Below, piece by piece: positions 43,354 through 52,856 of a stretch of DNA of 64,000 nt. This DNA is from Pseudomonas fluorescens (lineage in GTDB: Bacteria; Pseudomonadota; Gammaproteobacteria; Pseudomonadales; Pseudomonadaceae), in assembly GCF_000968015.1 (NCBI RefSeq), contig NZ_LACH01000062.1:1-64000 (forward strand), written 5' to 3'. Position 1 is the first letter of the stretch. Each line of letters opens with the position of its first letter. The position numbers were made by a program, and so were the translations under genes. A model generated the notes under the pieces. That model did not search any database, had not been told where the DNA came from, and saw nothing but the letters and a program-made list of their open reading frames with translations.

Positions 43354-44322
43354 ATGAAATACAAGAAGAACTTGCTGGCCTCGTTACTCACCCTCGGCTT
43401 ACTCGTCGGTAGCGCTTCAAGTCAGGCTTCAGGGTGGTGTGAGTCAGGCAAATCGGTGAAATTTGCCGGTCTGAATTGGGAGAGCGGGATGCTCCTCACC
43501 GACATCATGATGATTGTTCTCAAGGATGGTTACGGTTGCGCAACCGACCAGTTGGTGGGTAACACCATCATTCTGGAGACCGCCCTGGCCAGCAACGACA
43601 TTCAAGTATTTGGCGAAGAGTGGATGGAACGTAGTGAAGTCTGGAAGAAAGCCGCGGCCGCTGGAAAGGTCATTGCAGTTGGCTCACCGATCATCGGTGC
43701 AGTCCAGGGCTGGTACGTGCCGCGCTATGTGGTTGAGGGGGACGCTAAACGCAATAAACCCGCTCGCGCTCCAGACCTCAGGTCGGTTGCCGACCTGAGC
43801 AAATACCCAGATGTTTTTCGAGACTCGGAGGAGCCTTCCAAAGGACGTTTCTACAATTGTCCTGCGGGGTGGATTTGTGAACAGGACAATACCGAGATGT
43901 TGAAAGAGTACGGTCTTGAAAGCACCTACACCAACTTCCGCCCGGGGACCGGCGCTGCACTGGATGCGGCTGTGCTGTCCAGCTATAAGCGCGGTGAACC
44001 TGTGCTGTTCTACTACTGGTCACCGACGCCGCTGATGGGGCAGATCGATGCGATAAGACTGGAAGAGAAACCGGGGGTCGACAAAAACGTCATCACTAAA
44101 GTCGGACTCTCCAAAGCTTTTCATGAGCAGGCGCCAGAACTGGTTGCGGTTCTGGAGAAGGTCAACATTCCCATCGATCTGTTGAATCAGAACCTGGCGA
44201 GGATGACCAAGGAACGCATCGAGTCCCCCAAACTGGCCAGGATTTTCCTCAAGGAACACCCGGAAGTGTGGCACGCCTGGGTCAGTGAAACCGTCGCGAA
44301 AAAAATCGACGCATCGCTCTAA
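43354..44322 (+). CDS. Glycine-betaine/choline-type ABC transporter binding protein (OpuAC family)
   Basis: 322 residues with a signal peptide (MKYKKNLLASLLTLGLLVGS to SSQASG). The mature part shows the OpuAC/ProX-like pattern: VKFAGLNWESGMLLTDIM, WMERSEVWKKAAAAG and a C-terminal VSETVAKKIDAS. No ATPase or permease gene is adjacent, so it is an orphan binding protein that may feed a transporter encoded elsewhere. It is co-directional with the oxygenase gene. Confidence 0.88.
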   Translation: MKYKKNLLASLLTLGLLVGSASSQASGWCESGKSVKFAGLNWESGMLLTDIMMIVLKDGYGCATDQLVGNTIILETALASNDIQVFGEEWMERSEVWKKAAAAGKVIAVGSPIIGAVQGWYVPRYVVEGDAKRNKPARAPDLRSVADLSKYPDVFRDSEEPSKGRFYNCPAGWICEQDNTEMLKEYGLESTYTNFRPGTGAALDAAVLSSYKRGEPVLFYYWSPTPLMGQIDAIRLEEKPGVDKNVITKVGLSKAFHEQAPELVAVLEKVNIPIDLLNQNLARMTKERIESPKLARIFLKEHPEVWHAWVSETVAKKIDASL

Positions 44323-44380
44323 TCGGCAAAGGGGCAAGGACGCCTGCCCTGTGTAACGTCCCTCAGCTTCATCTGCGTAA

Positions 44381-45570
<1,190 letters not shown>

Positions 45571-45663
45571 CTCAGCCGGCTTGGCGATGGCCGCCGGGGC
45601 GAGTCTCGCCCTGACGAAACTGCAATACCCACCCACCACGTTTCTACCAAAGAGAACATCACA

Positions 45664-46047
45664 ATGAGCATCTTCACGCACGTCACCGTCGGTACCAACG
45701 ATCTGCAAAAAGCCCGCAGCTTTTACGACAATGTGCTCGGAGCACTAGGCCAGAAGCGTATCGCTGACCTGGATGACAATGGCTCGATCTGGGGGCAGAA
45801 CGCCCCGTCCTTCTTCGTGCTGAAACCGGCCAACGGCGCTCCTGCCAGCGTGGGCAACGGCGTCACTGTCAGCTTTGAAGCACCGGATCGAGCCGCCATT
45901 GACGCGTTCCACGCCGCCGCTCTGGCCAGCGGCGGAACTGACGAAGGTGCGCCGGGGCCACGAGGCTGGGCCCCTAATGCTTATGCCGCTTACGCCCGAG
46001 ACCTGGACGGTAACAAGCTGGCCGCGTACTGCTTCAAGCCCGCTTAA
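45664..46047 (+). CDS. VOC-superfamily (glyoxalase-like) protein
   Basis: 127 residues starting MSIFTHVTVGTNDLQKARSF, the glyoxalase/bleomycin resistance fold with two beta-alpha-beta-beta-beta units. It is 93 bp downstream of the alcohol dehydrogenase gene on the same strand. The RDLDGNKLAAYCFKPA end is typical of the small VOC group near formaldehyde-detoxification genes. The substrate is unknown. Confidence 0.88.
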   Translation: MSIFTHVTVGTNDLQKARSFYDNVLGALGQKRIADLDDNGSIWGQNAPSFFVLKPANGAPASVGNGVTVSFEAPDRAAIDAFHAAALASGGTDEGAPGPRGWAPNAYAAYARDLDGNKLAAYCFKPA

Positions 46048-46222
46048 GCTTCAGGCACGGCATCAACCGGGCGCGTCATTTATCCTCATGACCAGGTGAA
46101 TCTCCCGTAGTGTCGTCGTCACTTTCGACAGCCTGTTGGTGAACATGCCTATTGTTCGCGCAACAGGCTGGTTGTGGCGACTACACGCTTATCGATGCTT
46201 GCGACGAAGACCTGGCGTTGGC

Positions 46223-46621
46223 TCAACAAAGCGCGGATGTGAGCTGCGCACCTCGCGCCTTTAACAACTCCCGCAACACCGACCGATGGCAATGCGCTTC
46301 ATCTTCGCAATAACAGCCAATGGCCAGTGACGTTTGGTGGGACAACGCCGCCAACAAATCGAGCAGTTGGCTGGGCGCCGGCTGGTTCATTTCGGTCTTG
46401 AACTTGCGCTTGAACACTTCCCACGCCTTGGCGTCTTCTGCCGCTTTGGCTTCTGCGATCAGTTCTACACTGGGAGACAGCAGCGGCTGCCACACGTCAT
46501 AAAAATCACGGCTGGCAAACTCGGCTTTCGGCACGCCACGCGGCGGGCGACGTACCGTGCCCAGGCGCAGGCCTTCATTGGCAGTACGCGGTGAACCGAG
46601 GCGCACGATATGGATGGGCAT
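46223..46621 (-). CDS. DUF488 family protein
   Basis: 132 residues from the ATG at 46621 (MPIHIVRLGSPR). The DUF488 signature is the C-terminal block AIGCYCEDEAHCHRSVLRELL, with conserved Cys and His residues. An in-frame start at 46687 is less likely because a GAGGGA sequence lies 11 nt before 46621. Function unknown. Confidence 0.85.
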   Translation of the reverse strand: MPIHIVRLGSPRTANEGLRLGTVRRPPRGVPKAEFASRDFYDVWQPLLSPSVELIAEAKAAEDAKAWEVFKRKFKTEMNQPAPSQLLDLLAALSHQTSLAIGCYCEDEAHCHRSVLRELLKARGAQLTSALC

Positions 46622-46752
46622 GGTCGATGTGTTTCCCTCAAACCTGGAAGAAAGTCCTGGGGCTTTGTCTTTTCTTCCATTGAACAACCGCAGAGACGGC
46701 GGATATGACCGACTTCATGCAGGAGAAGCCGGCCACTCTCGACATTCCTTTA

Positions 46753-47469
46753 TCACCGCGAGTTTTCGAACCACTCCAACGCCGTGCGCCAGATGCAGAT
46801 CCCCAGGAAGTAAGCCGACATCAGCAGCCAAAGCCCCATCACCAGCGGGTTGATCACCGGATGGTTGACCACCAGCGACAAGCTGCACAGCAGCCAGATG
46901 GCCGTTACGGCGATGTTGATCGGCATGAACTTGCGCACGCGGAACGGGTGGAGGAACTTCATACGGGTCACGGTCAACAGCGCCAGGCCAATGATGGTGA
47001 GAAGAGTGATCCACGGCGACGGGGCGATGATGTACAGGCACAGGGCGACCACGTTCCAGGCGGCGGGGAAGCCCTGGAAGTAGTTGTCTTTGCTCTTCAT
47101 GTTGACGTTGCAGAAGCAAAACAGCGACGAGACCAGAATCAGCGACACGGACAGCAGCAGCGTGTAGTCCGGCAAGGGGATGTAACGATAAATGAACAGC
47201 GCGGGGATAAACACGTACGTCAGGTAGTCGATGACCAGATCGAGGATCGAGCCATCGAAACTTGGCAGTACCGACTGGACATTGACCTTGCGTGCCAACG
47301 CACCGTCCAGCCCATCGACGATCAGGGCGACGCCCAGCCACAGCAGGCAGTTTGTGGCCTGGTTTTCCAGCAGGGCGAGGGTCGCGAGGAAGGCAGTGAC
47401 CACGCCGGTGGCGGTAAAACCATGGGCGCCCCATGCTTTGAGCCTGGCGATGTGTAGAGTGGATATCAC
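46753..47469 (-). CDS. pcs: Phosphatidylcholine synthase
   Basis: 238 residues from GTG 47469 (GGAGAA 7 nt upstream), with seven to eight membrane helices. The CDP-alcohol phosphotransferase motif is DGLDGALARK, 10 residues, then FDGSILDLVIDY, giving the Asp-Gly/Ala-Arg/Asp pattern. The following CNVNMKSKDNYFQGFPAAWN is the Pcs-specific part. It condenses choline with CDP-diacylglycerol to make phosphatidylcholine in the inner membrane. The gene stands alone. Confidence 0.9.
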   Translation of the reverse strand: MISTLHIARLKAWGAHGFTATGVVTAFLATLALLENQATNCLLWLGVALIVDGLDGALARKVNVQSVLPSFDGSILDLVIDYLTYVFIPALFIYRYIPLPDYTLLLSVSLILVSSLFCFCNVNMKSKDNYFQGFPAAWNVVALCLYIIAPSPWITLLTIIGLALLTVTRMKFLHPFRVRKFMPINIAVTAIWLLCSLSLVVNHPVINPLVMGLWLLMSAYFLGICIWRTALEWFENSR

Positions 47470-47717
47470 GGGGGCGTTCTCCGGAAAGTGAAGCAAGCCT
47501 GTTATCACCCCTTCAATTGGGGGTGTCGGCAAACCAAGTCAGGTTGCATGTATCGACCGGGTATCCGGGGATAAGGTTCACCATCTGTAAATCTTAGCTG
47601 GGCCGCACAAAAATACCCCGGATAAATCCGCAGGTATTAAATGAAACATCGGCGCAGGGCGATAGCTTTTATTCAAGCGCGGTAATCGGCGGATTGATCG
47701 AGGACAGAGAGGCTTAT

Positions 47718-48143
47718 TCACAGCGCCTTGCTCATGAACACCCGACTCGTGCCTGGCGGGTCGCAGGGCACTTCGCCGAAGCGCTGCCAGCCGTGCTTTT
47801 CATAGAACTGCGGGGCCTGGAAACTGAGGGTATAGAGCACCGCCGAGCGGCAACCGCGACGACGGCCTTCGTCCTCGTACGCGTTGAGCAGTCGAGAGCC
47901 GAGCCCGGAGCCGCGCAGTGACTCGGGCAAGTAGAAAAGATCGAGAAACAGCAGACCGAGCGACGTACGCCCGGTAATACCGCCCAGCACCTGATGGGTA
48001 TCCGGATCGCGGACCGTGACCGCCAGCGACTGGCGGTCGTTGATGCCGGTCATCTGATCATTGAAGGCACTCAGCCCGGCGCTGAGTACGTGCTCGACTT
48101 CAGGTTCGATGATGTCGCTGACGACAATCAGGTGGCGGTCCAT
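47718..48143 (-). CDS. GNAT-family N-acetyltransferase
   Basis: 141 residues from ATG 48143 (AGAGGA upstream). A GTG at 48188 is a longer alternative. The acetyl-CoA loop is LRGSGLGSRLLNAYEDEGRRRG, followed by FYEKHGWQRFGEV. The acceptor is unknown. Confidence 0.88.
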   Translation of the reverse strand: MDRHLIVVSDIIEPEVEHVLSAGLSAFNDQMTGINDRQSLAVTVRDPDTHQVLGGITGRTSLGLLFLDLFYLPESLRGSGLGSRLLNAYEDEGRRRGCRSAVLYTLSFQAPQFYEKHGWQRFGEVPCDPPGTSRVFMSKAL

Positions 48144-48314
48144 GTGTTCGTTGATCCTCTGGGCATAGGGTTTGCGAGGGTAGAACACTCGCAGCCGATG
48201 GTCATCAGGGTCAAGCGCAATAAGGGTTTCACGTCAGCCAAACGGTGGTGGCGCATTTGCCCGCGAGGACTATCGTTGCCTGACTGGATCACTCCCATCG
48301 ATGAGGACATCGTC

Positions 48315-49040
48315 ATGAACACCAGCGATCTGCTCGAGCAATTACTAAGGGCCGGCCAAGGCTCAATGTCGCAACAGGGTGGCGGTGTCGCGTCAGCCCA
48401 AGGTGGTCTCGGCGGTCTCGGTGGATTGCTCGGCGGCCTGTTGGGCGGTGGTGCCGGGTCAAGCGCCGGGGGCGGTGGCCTGGGTGGTTTGCTCGGTGGT
48501 CTGCTGGGCGGTGGCTCAAGCATGGGCGGTTCGACCCAGACCCGTTCGGGTGGCGGCACCAATTACGCGGCGCTGGCTTCGCTCGGAATGATGGCATTCC
48601 AGGCCTATCAAGCCTGGCAACGCAGCCAGGCCTCGGCGCCGCAACAGGCACCGCGCACTGTCGACCTGTTGTCCGGCCCGGAAGTCGAGGACCACAGCCA
48701 TGCGATTCTTCGTGCATTGATTGCGGCAGCGAAGGCCGATGGTCGGATTGATGACGCCGAGAAGCAGATGATCAGCGCCGAAATCGGCCGCCACACGGAT
48801 GACCCGGAGCTCCAGCAATGGCTGGATGACGAAGTCGCGCGGCCGCTGGACGCCGCCGATGTGGCGCAGTCGGCCACGGATTCCGGCATGGCGGCGGAAA
48901 TGTACCTGGCCAGTGTGATGCTGGTGGACGATCAGCAGGACGCCGAACGCCGCTATCTGGATGAACTGGCTGCGGCGCTGAACATCGATCCAGAGCTGCA
49001 AGTGCATCTGGAGCAGCAGGCCAAAGGTGGCGTGGCTTGA
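48315..49040 (+). CDS. TerB-like/DUF533 protein with glycine-rich membrane segment
   Basis: 241 residues. An N-terminal NTSDLLEQLLRAGQG is followed by a strongly Gly-rich region (about residues 30-70) made of GGLLGG repeats, which can insert as a membrane or flexible segment. The C-terminal 120 residues (HAILRALIAAAKADGRIDDAEK) are the DUF533 (YebE) domain of the TerB fold. A GAGGA block precedes the ATG. Inner-membrane or periplasmic location is likely. Function unknown. Confidence 0.9.
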   Translation: MNTSDLLEQLLRAGQGSMSQQGGGVASAQGGLGGLGGLLGGLLGGGAGSSAGGGGLGGLLGGLLGGGSSMGGSTQTRSGGGTNYAALASLGMMAFQAYQAWQRSQASAPQQAPRTVDLLSGPEVEDHSHAILRALIAAAKADGRIDDAEKQMISAEIGRHTDDPELQQWLDDEVARPLDAADVAQSATDSGMAAEMYLASVMLVDDQQDAERRYLDELAAALNIDPELQVHLEQQAKGGVA

Positions 49041-49077
49041 TGATGCTGGTCAGTTAAGGGTGTGAACACCGCAACCT

Positions 49078-49183
49078 CTGTGGGAGCGAGCTTGCTCGCG
49101 ATTAGGCCGGTACATTCAATATTGATGTCGCCTGACACTCCGCCATCGTCGGAACGCCGCCCGGAGCAAGCTCGCTCCCACAG
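49078..49183. repeat. REPIN with variant right arm
   Basis: CTGTGGGAGCGAGCTTGCTC at the left and AGCAAGCTCGCTCCCACAG at the right. The right arm carries the same TCGGAACGCCGCCCGG segment as the REPIN at 6389-6498, although the two copies are some 42 kb apart. Confidence 0.85.
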
Positions 49184-49318
49184 GTTTTGCGTTTTTTTAT
49201 CTGCTCAGCGTGATCGATTACTGCGACCGAGCATCGGAAAAATCCCGGGTTTTCCCCTGTCGGCTAAAATTTATCGGGGGATTACTTCAACGCGTCCTTT
49301 CCAAGCGGGAGTTTCACG

Positions 49319-49762
49319 ATGAAAATCGTATCTTCGCTGACGTTAGTGGTTGCGGTCGGGTGGATCCTTGGGTGCTCCACAGTACCTGACCCTCAAGTCA
49401 TCAACGTTCCCTTGAACGCTACTTCCACAAATGCCGGGAGTATCGCCCAGACGACCATGATGCCCAGTGGCAGTGCGACCGTGTTCTGGTTTGCCGTCAA
49501 GGGCAAGACCATGGGCAGCGTATTACCAGGTCGTTTGGAGGCCTACATCTATCCGGGAAGTTGTGCGAGCCTGGGTTCGCAACCAGCCTTTGACCTTAAC
49601 GACGGCCCTAATGCGAGGTTCTATTCGCCGTCATCGCTCCAGTATTTCTACAAAAGCGCACCTGTAGCCGTCGATACGCTTCGAACGGGCGGCTATGCAT
49701 TGGTTGTGCGTGAAAATCCGGCTGATGGAAATCAGAATGCTTTCTGCGGGAATCTGAGCTGA
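49319..49762 (+). CDS. Hypothetical lipoprotein
   Basis: 147 residues. The N terminus (MKIVSSLTLVVAVGWILGC) is a lipoprotein signal with lipobox WILGC and Cys19, so the mature protein should be anchored in the outer or inner membrane facing the periplasm. Two further Cys (in PGSCASLG and AFCGNLS) could form a disulfide. No family is recognised. Confidence 0.75.
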   Translation: MKIVSSLTLVVAVGWILGCSTVPDPQVINVPLNATSTNAGSIAQTTMMPSGSATVFWFAVKGKTMGSVLPGRLEAYIYPGSCASLGSQPAFDLNDGPNARFYSPSSLQYFYKSAPVAVDTLRTGGYALVVRENPADGNQNAFCGNLS

Positions 49763-49829
49763 AAACAGCCGATCTTGCCCTCGTTTCTACGCGGAGTCTG
49801 GAAACGAGGGTACTGGTCTCTACCGGGTA

Positions 49830-50273
49830 TCAGGCGTTTTTCGGCACCAGAAACGTTACGCCGAAGCGCTCGGCGATTGCCAGTATCCGCGGCAAATCCT
49901 GCGGCACTTTGAGCTGATCCACCGCGGCAAAGAACTGACCCCCACGTGGATCAGATACCACGCCGATCATCTTTGCCGTCGGGCTGATGTTCTTGTAAGC
50001 ATGAATAGTCCCACCGGGGATATGCACATAACCGCCGGGGGAAACGGTGGTGACCTTACCCGCAACCGTCACTTCCACCTGCCCGTCAATGACATAGAAC
50101 GCTTCGTCCCAAGGGTGAAAGTGCAGGGGAGGCCCGCCGCCTAGGACGCCTTCCTGGATATGCATTTCAAAAGGCTTGCTCAGATCCCCGCCCGCCAGAA
50201 TGGTGATGGCCTCACCCACGACATTGACCGGGTCGGGGGTTTTTTCGGGCTCGATGACATGAACCGTTCGCAT
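49830..50273 (-). CDS. Cupin-domain protein
   Basis: 147 residues from ATG 50273 (GGAGAG 5 nt upstream). The cupin metal motif 1 is present as PPLHFHPWDEAFYVIDGQ, with His-His-Glu, and motif 2 as HIPGGTIHAYKN. It is probably a metal-dependent small oxygenase, isomerase or storage protein. A longer in-frame start at 50345 is possible but lacks a ribosome site. Confidence 0.85.
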   Translation of the reverse strand: MRTVHVIEPEKTPDPVNVVGEAITILAGGDLSKPFEMHIQEGVLGGGPPLHFHPWDEAFYVIDGQVEVTVAGKVTTVSPGGYVHIPGGTIHAYKNISPTAKMIGVVSDPRGGQFFAAVDQLKVPQDLPRILAIAERFGVTFLVPKNA

Positions 50274-50467
50274 GATTGCTCTCCGAAGGGTGTGTCCACA
50301 CTCGCTGAGTATATTCACTTGATCTGGCGTCGCGTGCCGCGCCACTTGCCCGTCTGTCCGGGCGATTTCAACGCCGATGGAATTTTCTTCCGGGGGTGTC
50401 GCTCTGCTGATGTAGAGACGTGCTGATTCAGCGTCCTGCCACTGGCCTCAGACCGAGAGACGACCCC

Positions 50468-51853
50468 ATGACTGCCCTGACACGACTTGAAGCCCAGCCG
50501 GCTCACGAACGCACGATCCTGACCACCGGCAGCATCAAAACTATCTACGAACAGTTATTGCTGAGCGACGATATCGAACACCAGCGCGCACTCGGTAAAA
50601 CCTTTCTCGAGGCTCAACTTGCGCAGGCAACGGACCTGCCCGAGGAGATGCCGCGAGACCTGTCGGCGCTGCAAACCTTTGTCGAACAGCATTGCGCCGA
50701 CGTGGCTCGCCAATACGCCGATTACCTGCAACAGCGCAAGGACGGCGGGCCGCGGCAGTTCTTCACCAACAAGGCGCACGCCTTGTTTTTCCTGCAAGCC
50801 GTTGCCCCGACCAAACTGGTGGACGGTGCGTGGCTGTATGGCCTGCTGCGGCACTGGCATGACCCGCGTTTCGAAGGCCTGATTTGCACCTATCTGGAAG
50901 AGCTGGGCGACGGCTACCCCGCGCAAAATCATGTGGTGATCTACCGCAAGCTGCTGGCCGAACATGGCTTGCTGGACAACGCGTTCATCCCGGATGAGCG
51001 TTACTTGCAAGGCGCGGTGCAATTGGCGCTGGGTTACTGCAGCGACGATTTTTTGCCGGAAGTGATCGGCTATAACCTCGGTTATGAACAGCTGCCGCTG
51101 CATTTGCTGATCAGCGCCTATGAACTCAGCGAGCTGGGCATCGATCCGTATTACTTCACCCTGCACGTGACCATCGACAATGCCAGCACCGGCCACGCGC
51201 AAAAGGCCGTGCAATCGGTGCTGCAATTGTTGCCGGTGGAAGGCGACCGTGAAGGCTTTCTGCGCAGGGTGGCGTTGGGTTATCGGCTCAACGATCTGGG
51301 GCAGGGCAGTCGCGCGATCATCGAATCGTTCGACCTGTACGGCGAGTTGCTGAACATGCTTGAACGCAAGCGCCCGTTTGGTCAGCACATGCATTCTGAC
51401 TATTGCCGGTTTGAAGGCAAGACCGTCAATCAATGGCTGTCATCGCCGGAGCAGTTGCCTGGCTTTCTCAGCGCCATGGAAACCAAGGGCTGGATCAAGC
51501 GTCACCAGGACCCGCAAGTCAGCCGTTTCTGGCAATTGATCGAGGGTGACGGCGCGGCCATGTTCGGGGTGTTCAGCCCTTACGAAAAACAACTGCTGCA
51601 CGACTGGATTGCCGGGGACTGGAGGCCTGAGCGAGCGCCGGCAGCGGTTCGACGTGGTAGCAGTGCCGCGACCGAACCACCCGTGCCCGTCAATGACCCG
51701 GATATCCAAAGCCTGCACGCTACACTTAAAGGGCTTGCCGCCGACGAGCAAATGCAGGTCTTGATTCCGTGGCTGTCTGCCCATCGGCACGCCCACCCCG
51801 CAGGCCTGATGGCCACGCGACGGTTCATCGAACTCAAATCCGGTTTTCGATAG
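50468..51853 (+). CDS. Iron-containing redox enzyme family protein (haem-oxygenase-like fold)
   Basis: 461 residues from ATG 50468, with GAGAGA upstream. The middle (about 190-280) carries blocks such as GYNLGYEQLPLHLLISA and LGIDPYYFTLHVTIDNASTGHA, in which Glu/His/Asp residues could bind a di-iron centre as in Haem_oxygenas_2 proteins. A Pro/Ala/Arg linker (about 380-405) precedes a C-terminal segment. It begins an operon with a methyltransferase (10 bp gap) and ligD (overlap). The substrate is unknown. Confidence 0.85.
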   Translation: MTALTRLEAQPAHERTILTTGSIKTIYEQLLLSDDIEHQRALGKTFLEAQLAQATDLPEEMPRDLSALQTFVEQHCADVARQYADYLQQRKDGGPRQFFTNKAHALFFLQAVAPTKLVDGAWLYGLLRHWHDPRFEGLICTYLEELGDGYPAQNHVVIYRKLLAEHGLLDNAFIPDERYLQGAVQLALGYCSDDFLPEVIGYNLGYEQLPLHLLISAYELSELGIDPYYFTLHVTIDNASTGHAQKAVQSVLQLLPVEGDREGFLRRVALGYRLNDLGQGSRAIIESFDLYGELLNMLERKRPFGQHMHSDYCRFEGKTVNQWLSSPEQLPGFLSAMETKGWIKRHQDPQVSRFWQLIEGDGAAMFGVFSPYEKQLLHDWIAGDWRPERAPAAVRRGSSAATEPPVPVNDPDIQSLHATLKGLAADEQMQVLIPWLSAHRHAHPAGLMATRRFIELKSGFR

Positions 51854-51863
51854 GGAGCCCTCC

Positions 51864-52856
51864 ATGAATCAGGAAGAACAACTCAGTGCCGCCGATCTGG
51901 CCTTGTTGCAACTGGGACGCCGCTTGCAGGCTGACGGTTACCGTTTCATCACGCCCACGCCGCTGACCCATCAGCGGGTCAATGATCGCGTCTTCGGGCA
52001 AAGCGCCCGGACCCTGCGCGAAGTATTCGGCTGGTCGCGGCCGTTCGAGCCCGGACTGTTGTCGGTGGATGAGCAGCGGCAGTTGCAGCAGGCGGGCGTC
52101 CTCGAGGAATGCAATGGTCGACTGAAAAGTCATGTGCGCTGGTCAAGCCTCGATGACCTGTTGTTCGTGCATTCGGGTTACCCCACTGATGCTGCTGACG
52201 CGGTGTTCTTCGGACCCGACACTTATCGTTTTGCACAACTGATTCACGCCCATCTGCAACAGAGCTTTGCGCCGATCAGACGCGCCGTGGACATTGGTTG
52301 CGGCGCTGGCGTCGGAGCGATTGTGATTGCCCGCGCGCGCCGTGAGGCCGAAGTGCTGGCCGTCGACATCAACCCGTTGGCGTTACGTATGACGGCGGTC
52401 AACGTCGCGCTCGCCGAGGTGGCCAACGTCAGCATCGAGGCCAGCGATGTGCTGCAGGACCTCGACGGCCACTTCGACTTGATCGTCGCCAATCCGCCCT
52501 ACATGGCCGACCCGGCCGAGCGTGCTTACCGGCATGGCGGCGGGGCGCTGGGGGCGCAATTGTCGTTGCGCATTGTCGAGCAAGCCCTGCATCGGTTGGC
52601 CCCCGGAGGGTCCCTGGTGCTGTACACCGGCGTGGCGATGATCGATGGTCTCGACCCGTTTCTGGATGCGGTGACTCCGTATCTGGAATCGCCGATGTTA
52701 GGCTGGACTTACCGCGAGCTCGACCCCGATGTGTTCGGTGAAGAACTGTTGACCCCTGGCTATCAGCGGGTGGAACGCATTGCCGTCGTCGCCCTGACTG
52801 TCACGCGTATCGGGCCAGGCATCGGGGGCACCGTCACGTCAGCCGCTGCGCCATGA
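51864..52856 (+). CDS. Class I SAM-dependent methyltransferase with NPPY motif
   Basis: 330 residues. Motif I is VDIGCGAGVGAIVIAR (about 137-152), the acidic loop is LAVDINPLALRMT, and motif IV is VANPPYM, the N(D/P)PPY signature of enzymes acting on glutamine side chains, rRNA or DNA bases. The N-terminal third is unique to this group. The last 4 bp overlap the start of ligD (ATGA, 52853-52856). Coupled with the di-iron-type protein, it may modify a small natural product or a base. Confidence 0.88.
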   Translation: MNQEEQLSAADLALLQLGRRLQADGYRFITPTPLTHQRVNDRVFGQSARTLREVFGWSRPFEPGLLSVDEQRQLQQAGVLEECNGRLKSHVRWSSLDDLLFVHSGYPTDAADAVFFGPDTYRFAQLIHAHLQQSFAPIRRAVDIGCGAGVGAIVIARARREAEVLAVDINPLALRMTAVNVALAEVANVSIEASDVLQDLDGHFDLIVANPPYMADPAERAYRHGGGALGAQLSLRIVEQALHRLAPGGSLVLYTGVAMIDGLDPFLDAVTPYLESPMLGWTYRELDPDVFGEELLTPGYQRVERIAVVALTVTRIGPGIGGTVTSAAAP

